Assembly (NCBI RefSeq): GCF_041197575.1
Contig: NZ_JBDKXB010000007.1
Span: forward strand, 1 to 64,000
Direction of reading: 5' to 3'
DNA: 64,000 nt
From: Thioalkalicoccus limnaeus
Lineage (GTDB): Bacteria > Pseudomonadota > Gammaproteobacteria > Chromatiales > Chromatiaceae
The translations under genes and the position numbers were made by a program. Positions 44,960 through 53,376 of the stretch are shown here, piece by piece (the first letter of the stretch is position 1; each line of letters begins with the position of its first letter). The notes beneath the pieces are model-generated. The model ran no database searches. It was not told the DNA's origin and was given only the letters and a program-made list of their open reading frames with translations.

Positions 44960-45624
44960 AACGCCGTCTCGAGCCCGAGTTGATGGATGATGCCGAACAG
45001 GCGGAGGCCTATGCCGAAGAAGACTTTTCCGAGCCGAATGCGCTCTTCATCAGCTTGCTGCGCGAGTTCGCGACCGGTCCGCTCGATGGGGTCGAGGCCC
45101 TGGATCTTGGCTGCGGACCGGCCGATATCGTGATCCGCTTTCTGCGCGCCCATCCGCGCTCGCGCTGCGATGCGCTCGATGGGTCCGAGGCGATGCTCGC
45201 GCACGCGCGCTCGGTGCTCGCGGCCCTGCCCGGTGTCGCGCAGCGCTGCCGGTTGATTCACGACATCCTGCCGAGCGCCCAGTTGCCGAGCCAGCATTAC
45301 GATCTGATCCTGTCCAACAGCCTGCTGCATCATCTGCACGATCCGGGTGTCTTGTGGCGGACACTAAAGGACGTCGGCAAGCCCGGGGCGCAGGTGCTGA
45401 TCATGGATCTGATGCGCCCGGCGAGCGCCGGTTTCGTCGAGGCGCTGGTCGAGACCTATGCCTCTGGGGCGCCCGAGGTCTTGCGCCGGGATTTCCGCAA
45501 TTCGTTGTTTGCCGCGTTCGAGCCGCAAGAGATCCAGGACCAACTACGCGAGGCCGGTCTTCCTGGGCTCGAGGTCGCGGTCGTCAGCGATCGGCACCTG
45601 GCCGTGCACGGGCGTTTGCCATGA
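44956..45624 (+). CDS. Class I SAM-dependent methyltransferase
   Basis: 222 residues. Rossmann motif I ALDLGCGPADIVIRFL, motif II CDALDGSEAMLAHA, motif post-II YDLILSNSLLHHLHDPGVLW. Substrate unknown. It overlaps both lysA and xthA by 4 bases, so it is translated as part of this operon. The acidic start (DDAEQAEAYAEEDFSEPN) is not informative. Confidence 0.85.
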   Translation: MKRRLEPELMDDAEQAEAYAEEDFSEPNALFISLLREFATGPLDGVEALDLGCGPADIVIRFLRAHPRSRCDALDGSEAMLAHARSVLAALPGVAQRCRLIHDILPSAQLPSQHYDLILSNSLLHHLHDPGVLWRTLKDVGKPGAQVLIMDLMRPASAGFVEALVETYASGAPEVLRRDFRNSLFAAFEPQEIQDQLREAGLPGLEVAVVSDRHLAVHGRLP

Positions 45625-46472
45625 CCGGTGCCGGGCCGGGGTCGCTGATGCCGGTGTTGAAGATCGTCTCGTTCAACATCAATGGCATCCGCGCCCGGCC
45701 GCACCAATTGGCCGCGCTCAAGGCGCGGCACGATCCGGATATCATTGGCCTGCAGGAGTCGAAGGTCGCCGATGAGGCCTTTCCGCGCGAGGAGGTCGAG
45801 CGGCTTGGCTACCGTGCCCACTGGTTCGGCCAGAAGGCCCATTATGGTGTGGCCTTGCTCAGCAAGCAGGAGCCGTTGGCCGTATCGCGCGGTTTGCCGT
45901 TCGACGACGAGGGCGCCCAGCGCCGCGCCATCACCGGGCGCTACGGCCTGGCCGGCGGCGGCGAGATCACGGTGCTCAACGGCTACTTTCCGCAAGGCGA
46001 GAGCCGTGACCATCCGGTCAAGTTCCCCGGCAAGCGACGTTTCTACCAGGACCTTCTGGCACACCTGCGCGCGGACTATTCTCCGAGCCAGCCGCTGGTC
46101 GTGCTCGGTGACATGAATGTCGCACCGCTCGATCGAGACATCGGTATCGGTGAAGACAATGCACGGCGCTGGTTGCGCACCGGCAAGTGCAGCTTTCTGC
46201 CGGAGGAGCGCGAGTGGTTTCAGGCGCTGCTCGATTGGGGGCTGTATGACGCCTTTCGCGTACGGCACCCGGATGCGATGGACCACTTCAGTTGGTTCGA
46301 TTACCGCAGTCGCGGCTTCGAGCGCGAGCCCAAGCGCGGGCTGCGTATCGACCTGATCCTGGTCACGGCTCCGGTGCGCGAGCGGTTGCTCGACGCTGGC
46401 ATCGACTACGAGATCCGAGGCATGGACAAGCCGTCCGACCATTGCCCGGTCTGGGTGACGCTGGAATCCTGA
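45621..46472 (+). CDS. xthA: Exodeoxyribonuclease III family AP endonuclease
   Basis: 283 residues (or 274 from the ATG at 45648). Endonuclease/exonuclease/phosphatase fold: VSFNINGIRARPHQL, IIGLQESKVADEAFP, LNGYFPQGESRDHPVKFPGK, LGDMNVAPLDRDIGI, RGLRIDLILVT and SDHCPVWV. Cuts DNA at abasic sites in base-excision repair. Its 3' end overlaps the convergent mtaB gene by 67 bases. Confidence 0.94.
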   Translation: MTGAGPGSLMPVLKIVSFNINGIRARPHQLAALKARHDPDIIGLQESKVADEAFPREEVERLGYRAHWFGQKAHYGVALLSKQEPLAVSRGLPFDDEGAQRRAITGRYGLAGGGEITVLNGYFPQGESRDHPVKFPGKRRFYQDLLAHLRADYSPSQPLVVLGDMNVAPLDRDIGIGEDNARRWLRTGKCSFLPEEREWFQALLDWGLYDAFRVRHPDAMDHFSWFDYRSRGFEREPKRGLRIDLILVTAPVRERLLDAGIDYEIRGMDKPSDHCPVWVTLES

Positions 46473-47803
46473 CCCGGTCCGACCTCTGATACTGGATCGC
46501 GGCCACGGGGCGGGTGCGCCGCGCCGGGCACGCCGATCAGTGTCTCGGTCGCGGGGTCCAGGCCCACGAGCGACAGATCCCACAGCCGATCGTTCGGATC
46601 CGGCGTTACCATGGCGTCGACCGCAAAGCGCACCGGCAGGTAGTTCGGCGTATAGCCGAAGGCCGTGCCTTCGAGCTGTTTCCCTTCCCGCAGGACCGGC
46701 ATCCGGCGGCCGATGAAGGTCCGCAGGGTTGCGAGTCGCAAGGTGCGCCCGAGCGCCGTCATCTGTGCCCGGCGATGGTCCCGGACGGGTGCCGGGATCT
46801 GGTCGGGGTAGGTGGCGGCCAGTGTGCCAGGCCGCGGGGAGTAGGCGAAGACGTGCAGTTGGCCGAAGCCGGTCGCTGCGACGAAAGCGAGGGTCTCGTC
46901 CCAGTCGGCGTCGGTCTCGCCGGGGAAGCCGGCGATGATATCGGTCGAGATGTTCAGGTCCGGGACCGCCGCGCGGCCGGCGGCGACGAGCCGCGCGAAA
47001 GCGTCGGTGGTGCCGCGCCGTGCCATCCGTCGCAGGATTCGATCCGAACCACTCTGGATCGGCAGGTGCAGGTGCGGCATCAGGCGCGGGTCGGCGAACA
47101 GGTCCCAGAGGTCGGCCGGCAGATCCCAGGGTTCGAGGGCACCGAGGCGCAGCCGAGGCAGCGCGGTCTCGGCCAACAGCGCGCGGACCAGATCCGTTAG
47201 ACCAATGCCTTGATCGCGCCCATAGGCGCCGAGATGGACGCCGGTCAGCACGACCTCCTGGAGACCGGCGTCGGTCAGGCGTCGCACCTCGGCGATCACA
47301 TCGGTCAGCGGGCGGCTGCGTTCGGCCCCGCGCGCTCGGCTGACGATGCAGAAGGTGCAGCGATGGCGGCAGCCATCCTGCACCTTGACGAAGGCGCGCT
47401 GGCGCCCGCGTACGAAAAGCGGCTCGGCCGGGTCATGGGTCGAGGCGAGCTGTCTCGGTGGCTCGGGAAACCGCGCCAGGACGATCTCGACCAACCGATC
47501 CTTGTCGCGATTCGTGACCAACAGGTCGATGTCGCGCCAGGCTGCGAGCTGGTCCGCCTCCAACGACGCGTAGCAGCCGCTGACGATCAGCTTCGCGTCG
47601 GGGCTTCGCCGGTGCGTGCGGCGCAACAGGTTGCGCGATTTGCGCGCCGCCTCGGTCGTCACGGCACAGGTGTTGACGACGACCAGGTCGGTCGGCTCGT
47701 GGTCGGCCGCCAACCGGATCCCGCGCCGGTGGAACTCCTCGGCCCAGCGCTCGGTCTCGGCCTCGTTGAGGCGGCAGCCGAGCGTGTGCAGTTGAACGCG
47801 CAT
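46406..47803 (-). CDS. mtaB: tRNA t6A37 methylthiotransferase MtaB
   Basis: 465 residues. N-terminal UPF0004 domain with three cluster cysteines (LGCRLNEAE; VNTCAVTTEA; VSGCYA), radical SAM motif CRHRCTFC in VQDGCRHRCTFCIVSRARG, and a C-terminal TRAM-like region. Adds methylthio to t6A37 of ANN-decoding tRNAs. The last about 35 residues look unlike the family and lie over the xthA end. Confidence 0.93.
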   Translation of the reverse strand: MRVQLHTLGCRLNEAETERWAEEFHRRGIRLAADHEPTDLVVVNTCAVTTEAARKSRNLLRRTHRRSPDAKLIVSGCYASLEADQLAAWRDIDLLVTNRDKDRLVEIVLARFPEPPRQLASTHDPAEPLFVRGRQRAFVKVQDGCRHRCTFCIVSRARGAERSRPLTDVIAEVRRLTDAGLQEVVLTGVHLGAYGRDQGIGLTDLVRALLAETALPRLRLGALEPWDLPADLWDLFADPRLMPHLHLPIQSGSDRILRRMARRGTTDAFARLVAAGRAAVPDLNISTDIIAGFPGETDADWDETLAFVAATGFGQLHVFAYSPRPGTLAATYPDQIPAPVRDHRRAQMTALGRTLRLATLRTFIGRRMPVLREGKQLEGTAFGYTPNYLPVRFAVDAMVTPDPNDRLWDLSLVGLDPATETLIGVPGAAHPPRGRDPVSEVGPGQDSSVTQTGQWSDGLSMPRIS

Positions 47804-47852
47804 CCCGATCAGGCCGATGAGGTGCGCCGGGATGGTATCCCGGCAGGATCGC

Positions 47853-48725
47853 TCACCGGTTTCGGCGCGGGATCGACACGCGGATCAGGTCGGGGCCATC
47901 CTCGCGGGTCAGCGCCGTCAGGTCGCCATCGGGCGGGACGGGCAGCCGCCGAGCCATGGTGCCGCTCGCGTAGCTGTAGCGGTGGGCGTATCCGCGGCCA
48001 TCATCGAAGGTGCGCTGGTCGGTCGTCCGCGTCGAGCTGGCGCGCCGGATCAGGAGCCCCTGGCCGCGCGGCTCGATCTGGATCGCCTCCGGCCACTGCC
48101 CGTCGACGTGGATTTCCAGCACGTAGGCGTCGTCGGTGACGAGTTGATTGAAGTTCAGGTCAGCGGTGCGAGCCCTCATCGGCGCCGGCGGGCCGAAACG
48201 ACCTGGCGTCATGCCCGGAGGGCCGCCCGGGATCGGCCCCGGACCGAAGGACGGATCCAACCCCTCGCCTGGCTCGGCTGCGTAACCGGAAGGCCAGGTC
48301 GAATCGAGGCCCGCTGGGTCTCCGGGGAGCGGGCGACCAAACGGCGGTATCTGATCGAAGGGTGATCCGGAGTCGAATGGCGGTGCATCGCCCCAGGGCG
48401 CCCCGTACCCGGGGGGCGGACCGTAACCCGCTGGTGGGCGATAGCCGGGAGCTGGTCCCGGGCCGTATGGCCGCCAATGGCCTGGGGATGGTCCGTAGCC
48501 GAATGGGGGTGCGTAGCCAGGCCCGTAGCCGACACCTGGTCCGTGGCCGAAGGGCGGCCCATAGCCGTAAGGGGGAGTATAGCCGTAAGGCTGACCGTAG
48601 AATGGCGGCACGGTTTCAGGCGGCGCCATCTGGCCCTCAGGGGGGCCATAGGCGCCCGCGAGTGGTGACATCATCAGCGCGACGAGCAGACCGCTGATCC
48701 GGGGCAGGGGTTTGGAACGCAGCAT
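47853..48725 (-). CDS. Secreted PGY-rich protein with Hsp20-like C-terminal domain
   Basis: 290 residues from the ATG at 48725 (AAGGAG eight bases upstream). Signal peptide to about 25 (GLLVALMMSPLAGA). Residues about 26-185 are a Gly/Pro/Tyr-rich low-complexity tract with many PPYGYGPP-, PGYGPP- and PPFGYGP-like units. Residues about 190-290 look like an alpha-crystallin domain: DAYVLEIHVDGQWPEAIQIE, RGQGLLIRRASS, MARRLPVPPDGDLTAL, DLIRVSIPRR. Perhaps a periplasmic or surface holdase; the Hsp20 match is my reading and lacks a search. A possible -10 TATACT is at 48794-48789. Confidence 0.65.
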   Translation of the reverse strand: MLRSKPLPRISGLLVALMMSPLAGAYGPPEGQMAPPETVPPFYGQPYGYTPPYGYGPPFGHGPGVGYGPGYAPPFGYGPSPGHWRPYGPGPAPGYRPPAGYGPPPGYGAPWGDAPPFDSGSPFDQIPPFGRPLPGDPAGLDSTWPSGYAAEPGEGLDPSFGPGPIPGGPPGMTPGRFGPPAPMRARTADLNFNQLVTDDAYVLEIHVDGQWPEAIQIEPRGQGLLIRRASSTRTTDQRTFDDGRGYAHRYSYASGTMARRLPVPPDGDLTALTREDGPDLIRVSIPRRNR

Positions 48726-49099
48726 CGAAAAATCTCCTTGTGGTCCAGTCGTCATTGGGGCCAGGGCACGGATGGAGGTCTAGCGCCCAGTATAGCGATC
48801 TTCGTTCGCGCGCGGGTCTGGCGAAGACCCATGGGCACCAGTGGCCACCGGGGTGGCCCATTGGAGGCGTTGTGCCACCGGTTGTCGCGGCCCTGAGCCA
48901 CCGAACGCGGGCTGGGCCGTATGCAAACCAAATATGCCACTACGCACTTTATCGACGATAATGGTCCGAGATCCCAATTGCGACTGGCCGATCGCGCACG
49001 GACCCCGTCAGGATCTGTGGCGCTGGGCTTCGGCGGCTGGTCGGATTGGCCCCGAATGATCCCAAGCGCCCGTCGTGTCGGGCCGGACCGAGGTTCAGC
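48726..49099. other. Divergent intergenic region
   Basis: 374 bases between the PGY-rich gene and the hemerythrin gene. A TATACT (minus, 48789-48794) and a GATAAT (plus, 48957-48962) may be the two -10 elements. The patch 48920-48965 is unusually AT-rich. No gene seen. Confidence 0.45.
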
Positions 49100-49531
49100 A
49101 TGTTGAAAGAGTGGTCAGAGGTCTACCGGATCGGCATCCCGGAGATCGACGAACAGCATCAGGGGTTCTTTGCCGCCGCCCATCGCCTGTACGAGGCGAT
49201 CATGGACCGGACCGGCCCGCAGACGGTCGCCGAGGTCATCGCCTTCATGCGCGACTATGCCGAGCGGCATTTCGCGACCGAGGAAGACTTCATGCGCCGA
49301 CACGAGTACCAGGGTCTGCGCGAACATCTGGTCGAACACAGCGCCTTCTTCCGGCGGCTCGAGGAACTGGAGGAGGACCTTCAAATGTTCGGCCCGAGCC
49401 GCGGCCTCGCCGATCGCGCGCTCGACATCACGCAGGATTGGTTGATCGATCACATCGCCGACGAGGACATGCTCTACGCGCTGCACGTCAAGGCGGAGGG
49501 TCGCGAGGGCCGGCGACCGGTAGCGATCTGA
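49100..49531 (+). CDS. Bacteriohemerythrin
   Basis: 143 residues. All seven diiron ligands are present: His20 (DEQHQGFF), His57 and Glu61 (RHFATEEDFM), His76 and His80 (EHLVEHSAFF), His118 and Asp123 (DHIADEDM). It binds O2 reversibly in the cytoplasm and may supply or sense oxygen. Single gene. ATG at 49100; the in-frame ATG 18 codons upstream has no family support. Confidence 0.93.
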   Translation: MLKEWSEVYRIGIPEIDEQHQGFFAAAHRLYEAIMDRTGPQTVAEVIAFMRDYAERHFATEEDFMRRHEYQGLREHLVEHSAFFRRLEELEEDLQMFGPSRGLADRALDITQDWLIDHIADEDMLYALHVKAEGREGRRPVAI

Positions 49532-49642
49532 GCGCCTCGACCGATCGAACGCCGGGGTTACCGAACCCGGGCCGGCATCGGTGGCTGCGGATTGGCGTGC
49601 GCGCCGTCTCGGGCCGCTTCTGTCGCGCCGCCGCGAGCTAGG

Positions 49643-49909
49643 TCAGCGGCGGCGGAGCCCGTCGAGCGGGACCCGGTGCTCGGTCGGTTGGCCGGGCTCG
49701 GACGGCGTGGGCGCGCAGCACCCCTTGGTCTGACCGCATTCCTTGCAGGCGCCTCGGTCGCGCCAGAAGCTGCGATACAGATAGTATCCCGCCGCGATGA
49801 CTACGGCGGCGGCCACCGTGAGATCGATCCAGCCGAAGTGATGCTCGGCGCTGACCTCGGGCATTGCCACGGAGGCATCGGACACGGCTTCCATATGGGT
49901 GTCGTTCAT
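49643..49909 (-). CDS. FeoB-associated Cys-rich membrane protein
   Basis: 88 residues. One membrane helix (about 27-46, WIDLTVAAAVVIAAGYYLYR) followed by a short cytoplasmic cysteine cluster CKECGQTKGCC. This matches the FeoB-associated Cys-rich family. It overlaps the feoB stop by ATGA and is the third gene of the feo operon. Confidence 0.85.
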   Translation of the reverse strand: MNDTHMEAVSDASVAMPEVSAEHHFGWIDLTVAAAVVIAAGYYLYRSFWRDRGACKECGQTKGCCAPTPSEPGQPTEHRVPLDGLRRR

Positions 49910-52428
49910 TCGGAACTCCGGGCCCCGAGGGGCAGGGCGCCGCGGCGATGCGCGGAGCGGTCACGGCGGCTGCCGGTCAATCCGATGATCAGTAGCAGCG
50001 CCAGTGCGGTGAAATAGACGATGGTCATCATTTGAATCCCGGTCACGTCGATGGCGTGGCCAATCGTGTAGACGGCGCTCGCGACGCCGAGGCCGAGCGC
50101 CGTTGGAAAGACGATCGAGAACAGCATCCAACGGTAGGAGTCGGTCTGCACCTTGACCATGATGGTCGTCGCCAGGCAGGGCGGGTAGAGCGCGAAGAAC
50201 AAGATCATCGATACGGCGAGCAAGGCCGTGGCTCCGGCGGCCTGCGTCTCGGTGCCCATGCGTTGCTCGAGCGGGACGTTCGAATCCGCGTCCTGCTGAA
50301 AGAGCACGCCGAGGGTCGCGACGCTGCTTTCGCGCGCCGCGAACGAAGCAAGCAGCGCGACGTTGATCTTCCAGTCGAAGCCGGCGAATTGGGTAACGGG
50401 TTCGAGGCCGCGACCTACTTGGCCGAGCAGCGAATCGACGATCCGTTCCTCGCGCATCTCCCGGCGCAAGGTCGTCCGCTCGCGGCCGAGGTCACGAAGC
50501 GCGCGGCTTGCCTGACGCGCGTCCAGGTCGCCCGGCGGTGGGCGGACGAACACGAAGTAATCGGGACTGCGCGCCTCGAAACGGCGGTCGACGGCTTGGA
50601 CCCCTTCGGCGCCGCTGGCATTGAGCCGGGCCCGGCGATAATCGTCGGCAAAGTTCAACAGCGGCACCAGTTGGTCGCCGCTTGCGAATTCGAGGTACTT
50701 GTTGCCGGCCATGGCCTCCTGGAATTGGATCAGGGCCGCCTGTGCCTCGGCCTCGTAATGGGCCTTGCGGTCGTCGGACAGCCCGGGAAAGTGCAGCAAC
50801 GCAAAGACGACGATCGCGACGGCGAGCACGATGGTGCCGACCTTCTTGATGTAGATCCAGGTGCGGTCGAAGGCCCGCCGTAGGACGGCGCCCGGCGCCG
50901 GGGCATGGTAGCGTGGCAGTTCCATGACGAAGGGAGCCGTTTCTTGTCCGCGCAGCACTGTTATCGTCAGCAGCTTGGCGACGAGCAGCGCGAAGATGAT
51001 GGTCATCGTCGAGATATAGAACATCATCAGCGACTTGTCCTCGACGAAGAAGATGCCCAGCAGCAGCGTGTAGAGCGGGACCTTGGCCAAGCAGTTCATG
51101 TAGGGCACGGTCAGGATGGTGGCCATCCGCGCGCGGTTGTCCGGAATGCCCTTGGTCGCCATGACCCCCGGCACCGCGCAACCGCCGGCGAAGACACCGC
51201 TTAGGATCATCGGCAAGGTACTCTGTCCGTGGAGCCCGAAGCGGTGCAGGATCCGGTCGAGAATGAAGGCGATCCGGGCCATGTAACCCGAGTCCTCGAG
51301 AATCGCGATCAGCGCGAACAGGATCAGGAAGATCGGCACATAGTTGAGAAGGGTGTTGGCCGAATCCACGAGCCAGAGACCCAAAGCCCGTACATAAGGA
51401 TCGACGAGAAAGCCGGCAGCCGGCAGCCAACCGGCGATGATCTCGCGCAGGCCGGCCAGGATCGGCCAGGTGTAGGTGGTCAATTCGTAGCCATAGACGA
51501 TCGACACCTGGTAGATCAGATAGACGGTCAGGATCAGGAAGAACGGGGCCAGGAAGCGATTGAGGACGAGATTGTCGACCCGCTCGGACAGGGTCGCCCG
51601 CTCGGTCCGAGCTTCGGTAATGACGCCGTCGAGCAGCCGGGTGACGGCCTGATCCCGGCACGTCATGATATGGTCGGTGAGCTCGGCCTGGTGTCGTTCG
51701 GCGAAAGCGGCACGGGTCGCCGCGGTCATCTCGCTGATTCGTGAAGCCGCGCTTCGGTCGTCGAGGCCGGCGAGGATCTTGCGCACTTGCTCGTCGCCTT
51801 CGAGCAGTCTCAGCGCCAGCCAGCGGGGCGGATAGCCACGGAGCTCGGGGATCGATGACAGCTGCTGGGTCAATGCCTCGATGTCGGACTCGAGCGGTCC
51901 GTATTCCACCGGGCGATGGCGCGAACCGCGTTGGTAGTCTCGAATCGCGCGTCGCAGCTCGGCGCGGCCGCGGCCTTTGCGCCCGACCGTCGGGACGACC
52001 GGCAGCCCCAGTCGCTCGCTCAGCAGCGCCTCATCGATCCGCATGCCGCGTCGCTCGATCACATCGATCATGTTCAAGGCCAGCAGCACCGGCTGGTCCA
52101 TCTCGAGCAATTGCAGGGTCAGGTGCAACGAGCGATGCAGACTCGCGGCGTCGACTACGTCGACGACGACGTCGGGCTTCTCTTTCAGCAAGAAATCACG
52201 CGCGACCCGTTCTTCCAACGAGAAGGACGTGAGGCTGTAAGTGCCCGGTAGATCGACGGTCAGGACCCGTAGATCCCCGTCCTGGTACCGGCCGTATTTC
52301 TTGTCGACCGTGACTCCCGGGTAATTCGCGACGTGCTGTCGGGCCCCGGTCAGCATATTGAACAGGGTCGATTTTCCAGCGTTTTGTTGGCCGGCCAGCG
52401 CGGCCAGCACGGCGCGCCGTTCAGCCAT
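49906..52428 (-). CDS. feoB: Ferrous iron transporter FeoB
   Basis: 840 residues. G domain: GQQNAGKSTLFNMLTGARQH, VDLPGTYSLTSFSLEE, LNMIDVIERR; then a helical GDI-like region to about 280 and Gate-type membrane helices (GGCAVPGVMATKGIPDNR; AARESSVATLGVLFQQ). Between about 540 and 660 there is an extra soluble insert with YEAEAQAALIQFQEAMAGNK and LRDLGRERTTLRREMREERI, which makes it longer than E. coli FeoB (773). It imports Fe2+. Start ATG at 52428 overlaps the feoA stop. Confidence 0.95.
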   Translation of the reverse strand: MAERRAVLAALAGQQNAGKSTLFNMLTGARQHVANYPGVTVDKKYGRYQDGDLRVLTVDLPGTYSLTSFSLEERVARDFLLKEKPDVVVDVVDAASLHRSLHLTLQLLEMDQPVLLALNMIDVIERRGMRIDEALLSERLGLPVVPTVGRKGRGRAELRRAIRDYQRGSRHRPVEYGPLESDIEALTQQLSSIPELRGYPPRWLALRLLEGDEQVRKILAGLDDRSAASRISEMTAATRAAFAERHQAELTDHIMTCRDQAVTRLLDGVITEARTERATLSERVDNLVLNRFLAPFFLILTVYLIYQVSIVYGYELTTYTWPILAGLREIIAGWLPAAGFLVDPYVRALGLWLVDSANTLLNYVPIFLILFALIAILEDSGYMARIAFILDRILHRFGLHGQSTLPMILSGVFAGGCAVPGVMATKGIPDNRARMATILTVPYMNCLAKVPLYTLLLGIFFVEDKSLMMFYISTMTIIFALLVAKLLTITVLRGQETAPFVMELPRYHAPAPGAVLRRAFDRTWIYIKKVGTIVLAVAIVVFALLHFPGLSDDRKAHYEAEAQAALIQFQEAMAGNKYLEFASGDQLVPLLNFADDYRRARLNASGAEGVQAVDRRFEARSPDYFVFVRPPPGDLDARQASRALRDLGRERTTLRREMREERIVDSLLGQVGRGLEPVTQFAGFDWKINVALLASFAARESSVATLGVLFQQDADSNVPLEQRMGTETQAAGATALLAVSMILFFALYPPCLATTIMVKVQTDSYRWMLFSIVFPTALGLGVASAVYTIGHAIDVTGIQMMTIVYFTALALLLIIGLTGSRRDRSAHRRGALPLGARSSE

Positions 52429-52675
52429 CGTGGGCAACCTCGATGGTCGCCGCTTCATGACGGCGCAGCGTGATGTGCGTGGTGCCGAGCTTGATCTGGA
52501 TCGGATCGTCTAACGGGGCGCTACGCACCAACAGGACCTCGATGTTCGGCCGCAGACCCAGGTCCATGAGTCGCTGACGAACCGCGTGTTGACCGTGGAG
52601 TTGTCGGATCCGGGCGCGGCGACCGGGCGTTAGATCGTTGAGCGTGATCGGTGAGTGTCCGAAGTTGCGGGGCAT
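52421..52675 (-). CDS. feoA: FeoA-family ferrous iron transport protein
   Basis: 84 residues with an SH3-like fold: ITLNDLTPGRRARIRQLHG, RLMDLGLRPNIEVLLVRSAP, PIQIKLGTTHITLRRHEA. Helps FeoB at the membrane. ATG at 52675 with GGAAGG upstream; a TTG seven codons earlier is less likely. First gene of feoAB. I could not find a convincing Fur box upstream. Confidence 0.94.
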   Translation of the reverse strand: MPRNFGHSPITLNDLTPGRRARIRQLHGQHAVRQRLMDLGLRPNIEVLLVRSAPLDDPIQIKLGTTHITLRRHEAATIEVAHDG

Positions 52676-52886
52676 CTTGGTTTCGCCTTCCAGCAAGGGT
52701 GGGTGCTTGGTGTACGTGGATCTTGTCTAAGGAGCGTGAGCTTACTCGATCTTGACAATTAACGCAAAAAGCAACGATTCGCGATTGCATGTATTTCGCC
52801 GGGCATGTTAGTCTCAACGTCAGTTTCAGTGGGGTTTCGGGCAAAGGGCCCGAGGCCCGGCCGCGAATCTATTTTGGAGCGTCCCC

Positions 52887-53201
52887 ATGAGCAAAGCAGC
52901 TTCCCTCGCGATCGGTCTCGGCATCCTCTTTTGGGCAGCGGGCGCGAGTGCCCACACGCCCTTGTGTTCCTGCTACGACCTCGGTGACGAGACCATCCTC
53001 TGCGAGGGTGGTTTCTCCGATGGCTCCTCGGCCTCGGGTGTCGCGATGCGGGTCATCGGCGATGACGGCGAGCCGATCATCGAGGGTGCGATGGACGCGA
53101 ACAGCGAGTTCGAGTTCGATCGTCCGACAGGGGATTTCAAAGTCGTGTTCGACGCCGGTCCCGGGCACCTGATCGAGATCGCATCCAGCGACATCCACTG
53201 A
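52887..53201 (+). CDS. Small secreted NikL-like protein with predicted N-terminal His
   Basis: 104 residues. Signal peptide with AXA site GASA, so the mature protein would start with His23, followed by Cys27 and Cys29 (TPLCSCY) and Cys39. The rest is a small beta domain (FSDGSSASGVAMRVIGDDGE; DFKVVFDAGPGHLIEIASS) like the carboxypeptidase-regulatory fold of NikL/CbiL-type metal-transport helpers. Stands divergent from feoAB and before the DUF4198 gene. Metal binding is inferred. Confidence 0.65.
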   Translation: MSKAASLAIGLGILFWAAGASAHTPLCSCYDLGDETILCEGGFSDGSSASGVAMRVIGDDGEPIIEGAMDANSEFEFDRPTGDFKVVFDAGPGHLIEIASSDIH

Positions 53202-53376
53202 CGGCCGGGGACCAACGCCGAGACCGCGTGCGAACCGGTGAACCCGCACCAGTCGCGACCAGGTCGAAGGTCAGTGTCGTTCCCCGCCCGTGGCACGGTC
53301 GAGTTCCGCGGTGGATCGTCACCGCCTCGTTCTTCCCCCTTCCTTACAGCTAAGCACGATTGGAGTTCGTAAAACC

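Noticed and set aside
52697..52886. Fur box before feoA
   Set aside because: The AT-rich patch around 52750-52800 has only poor matches to the GATAATGATAATCATTATC pattern.
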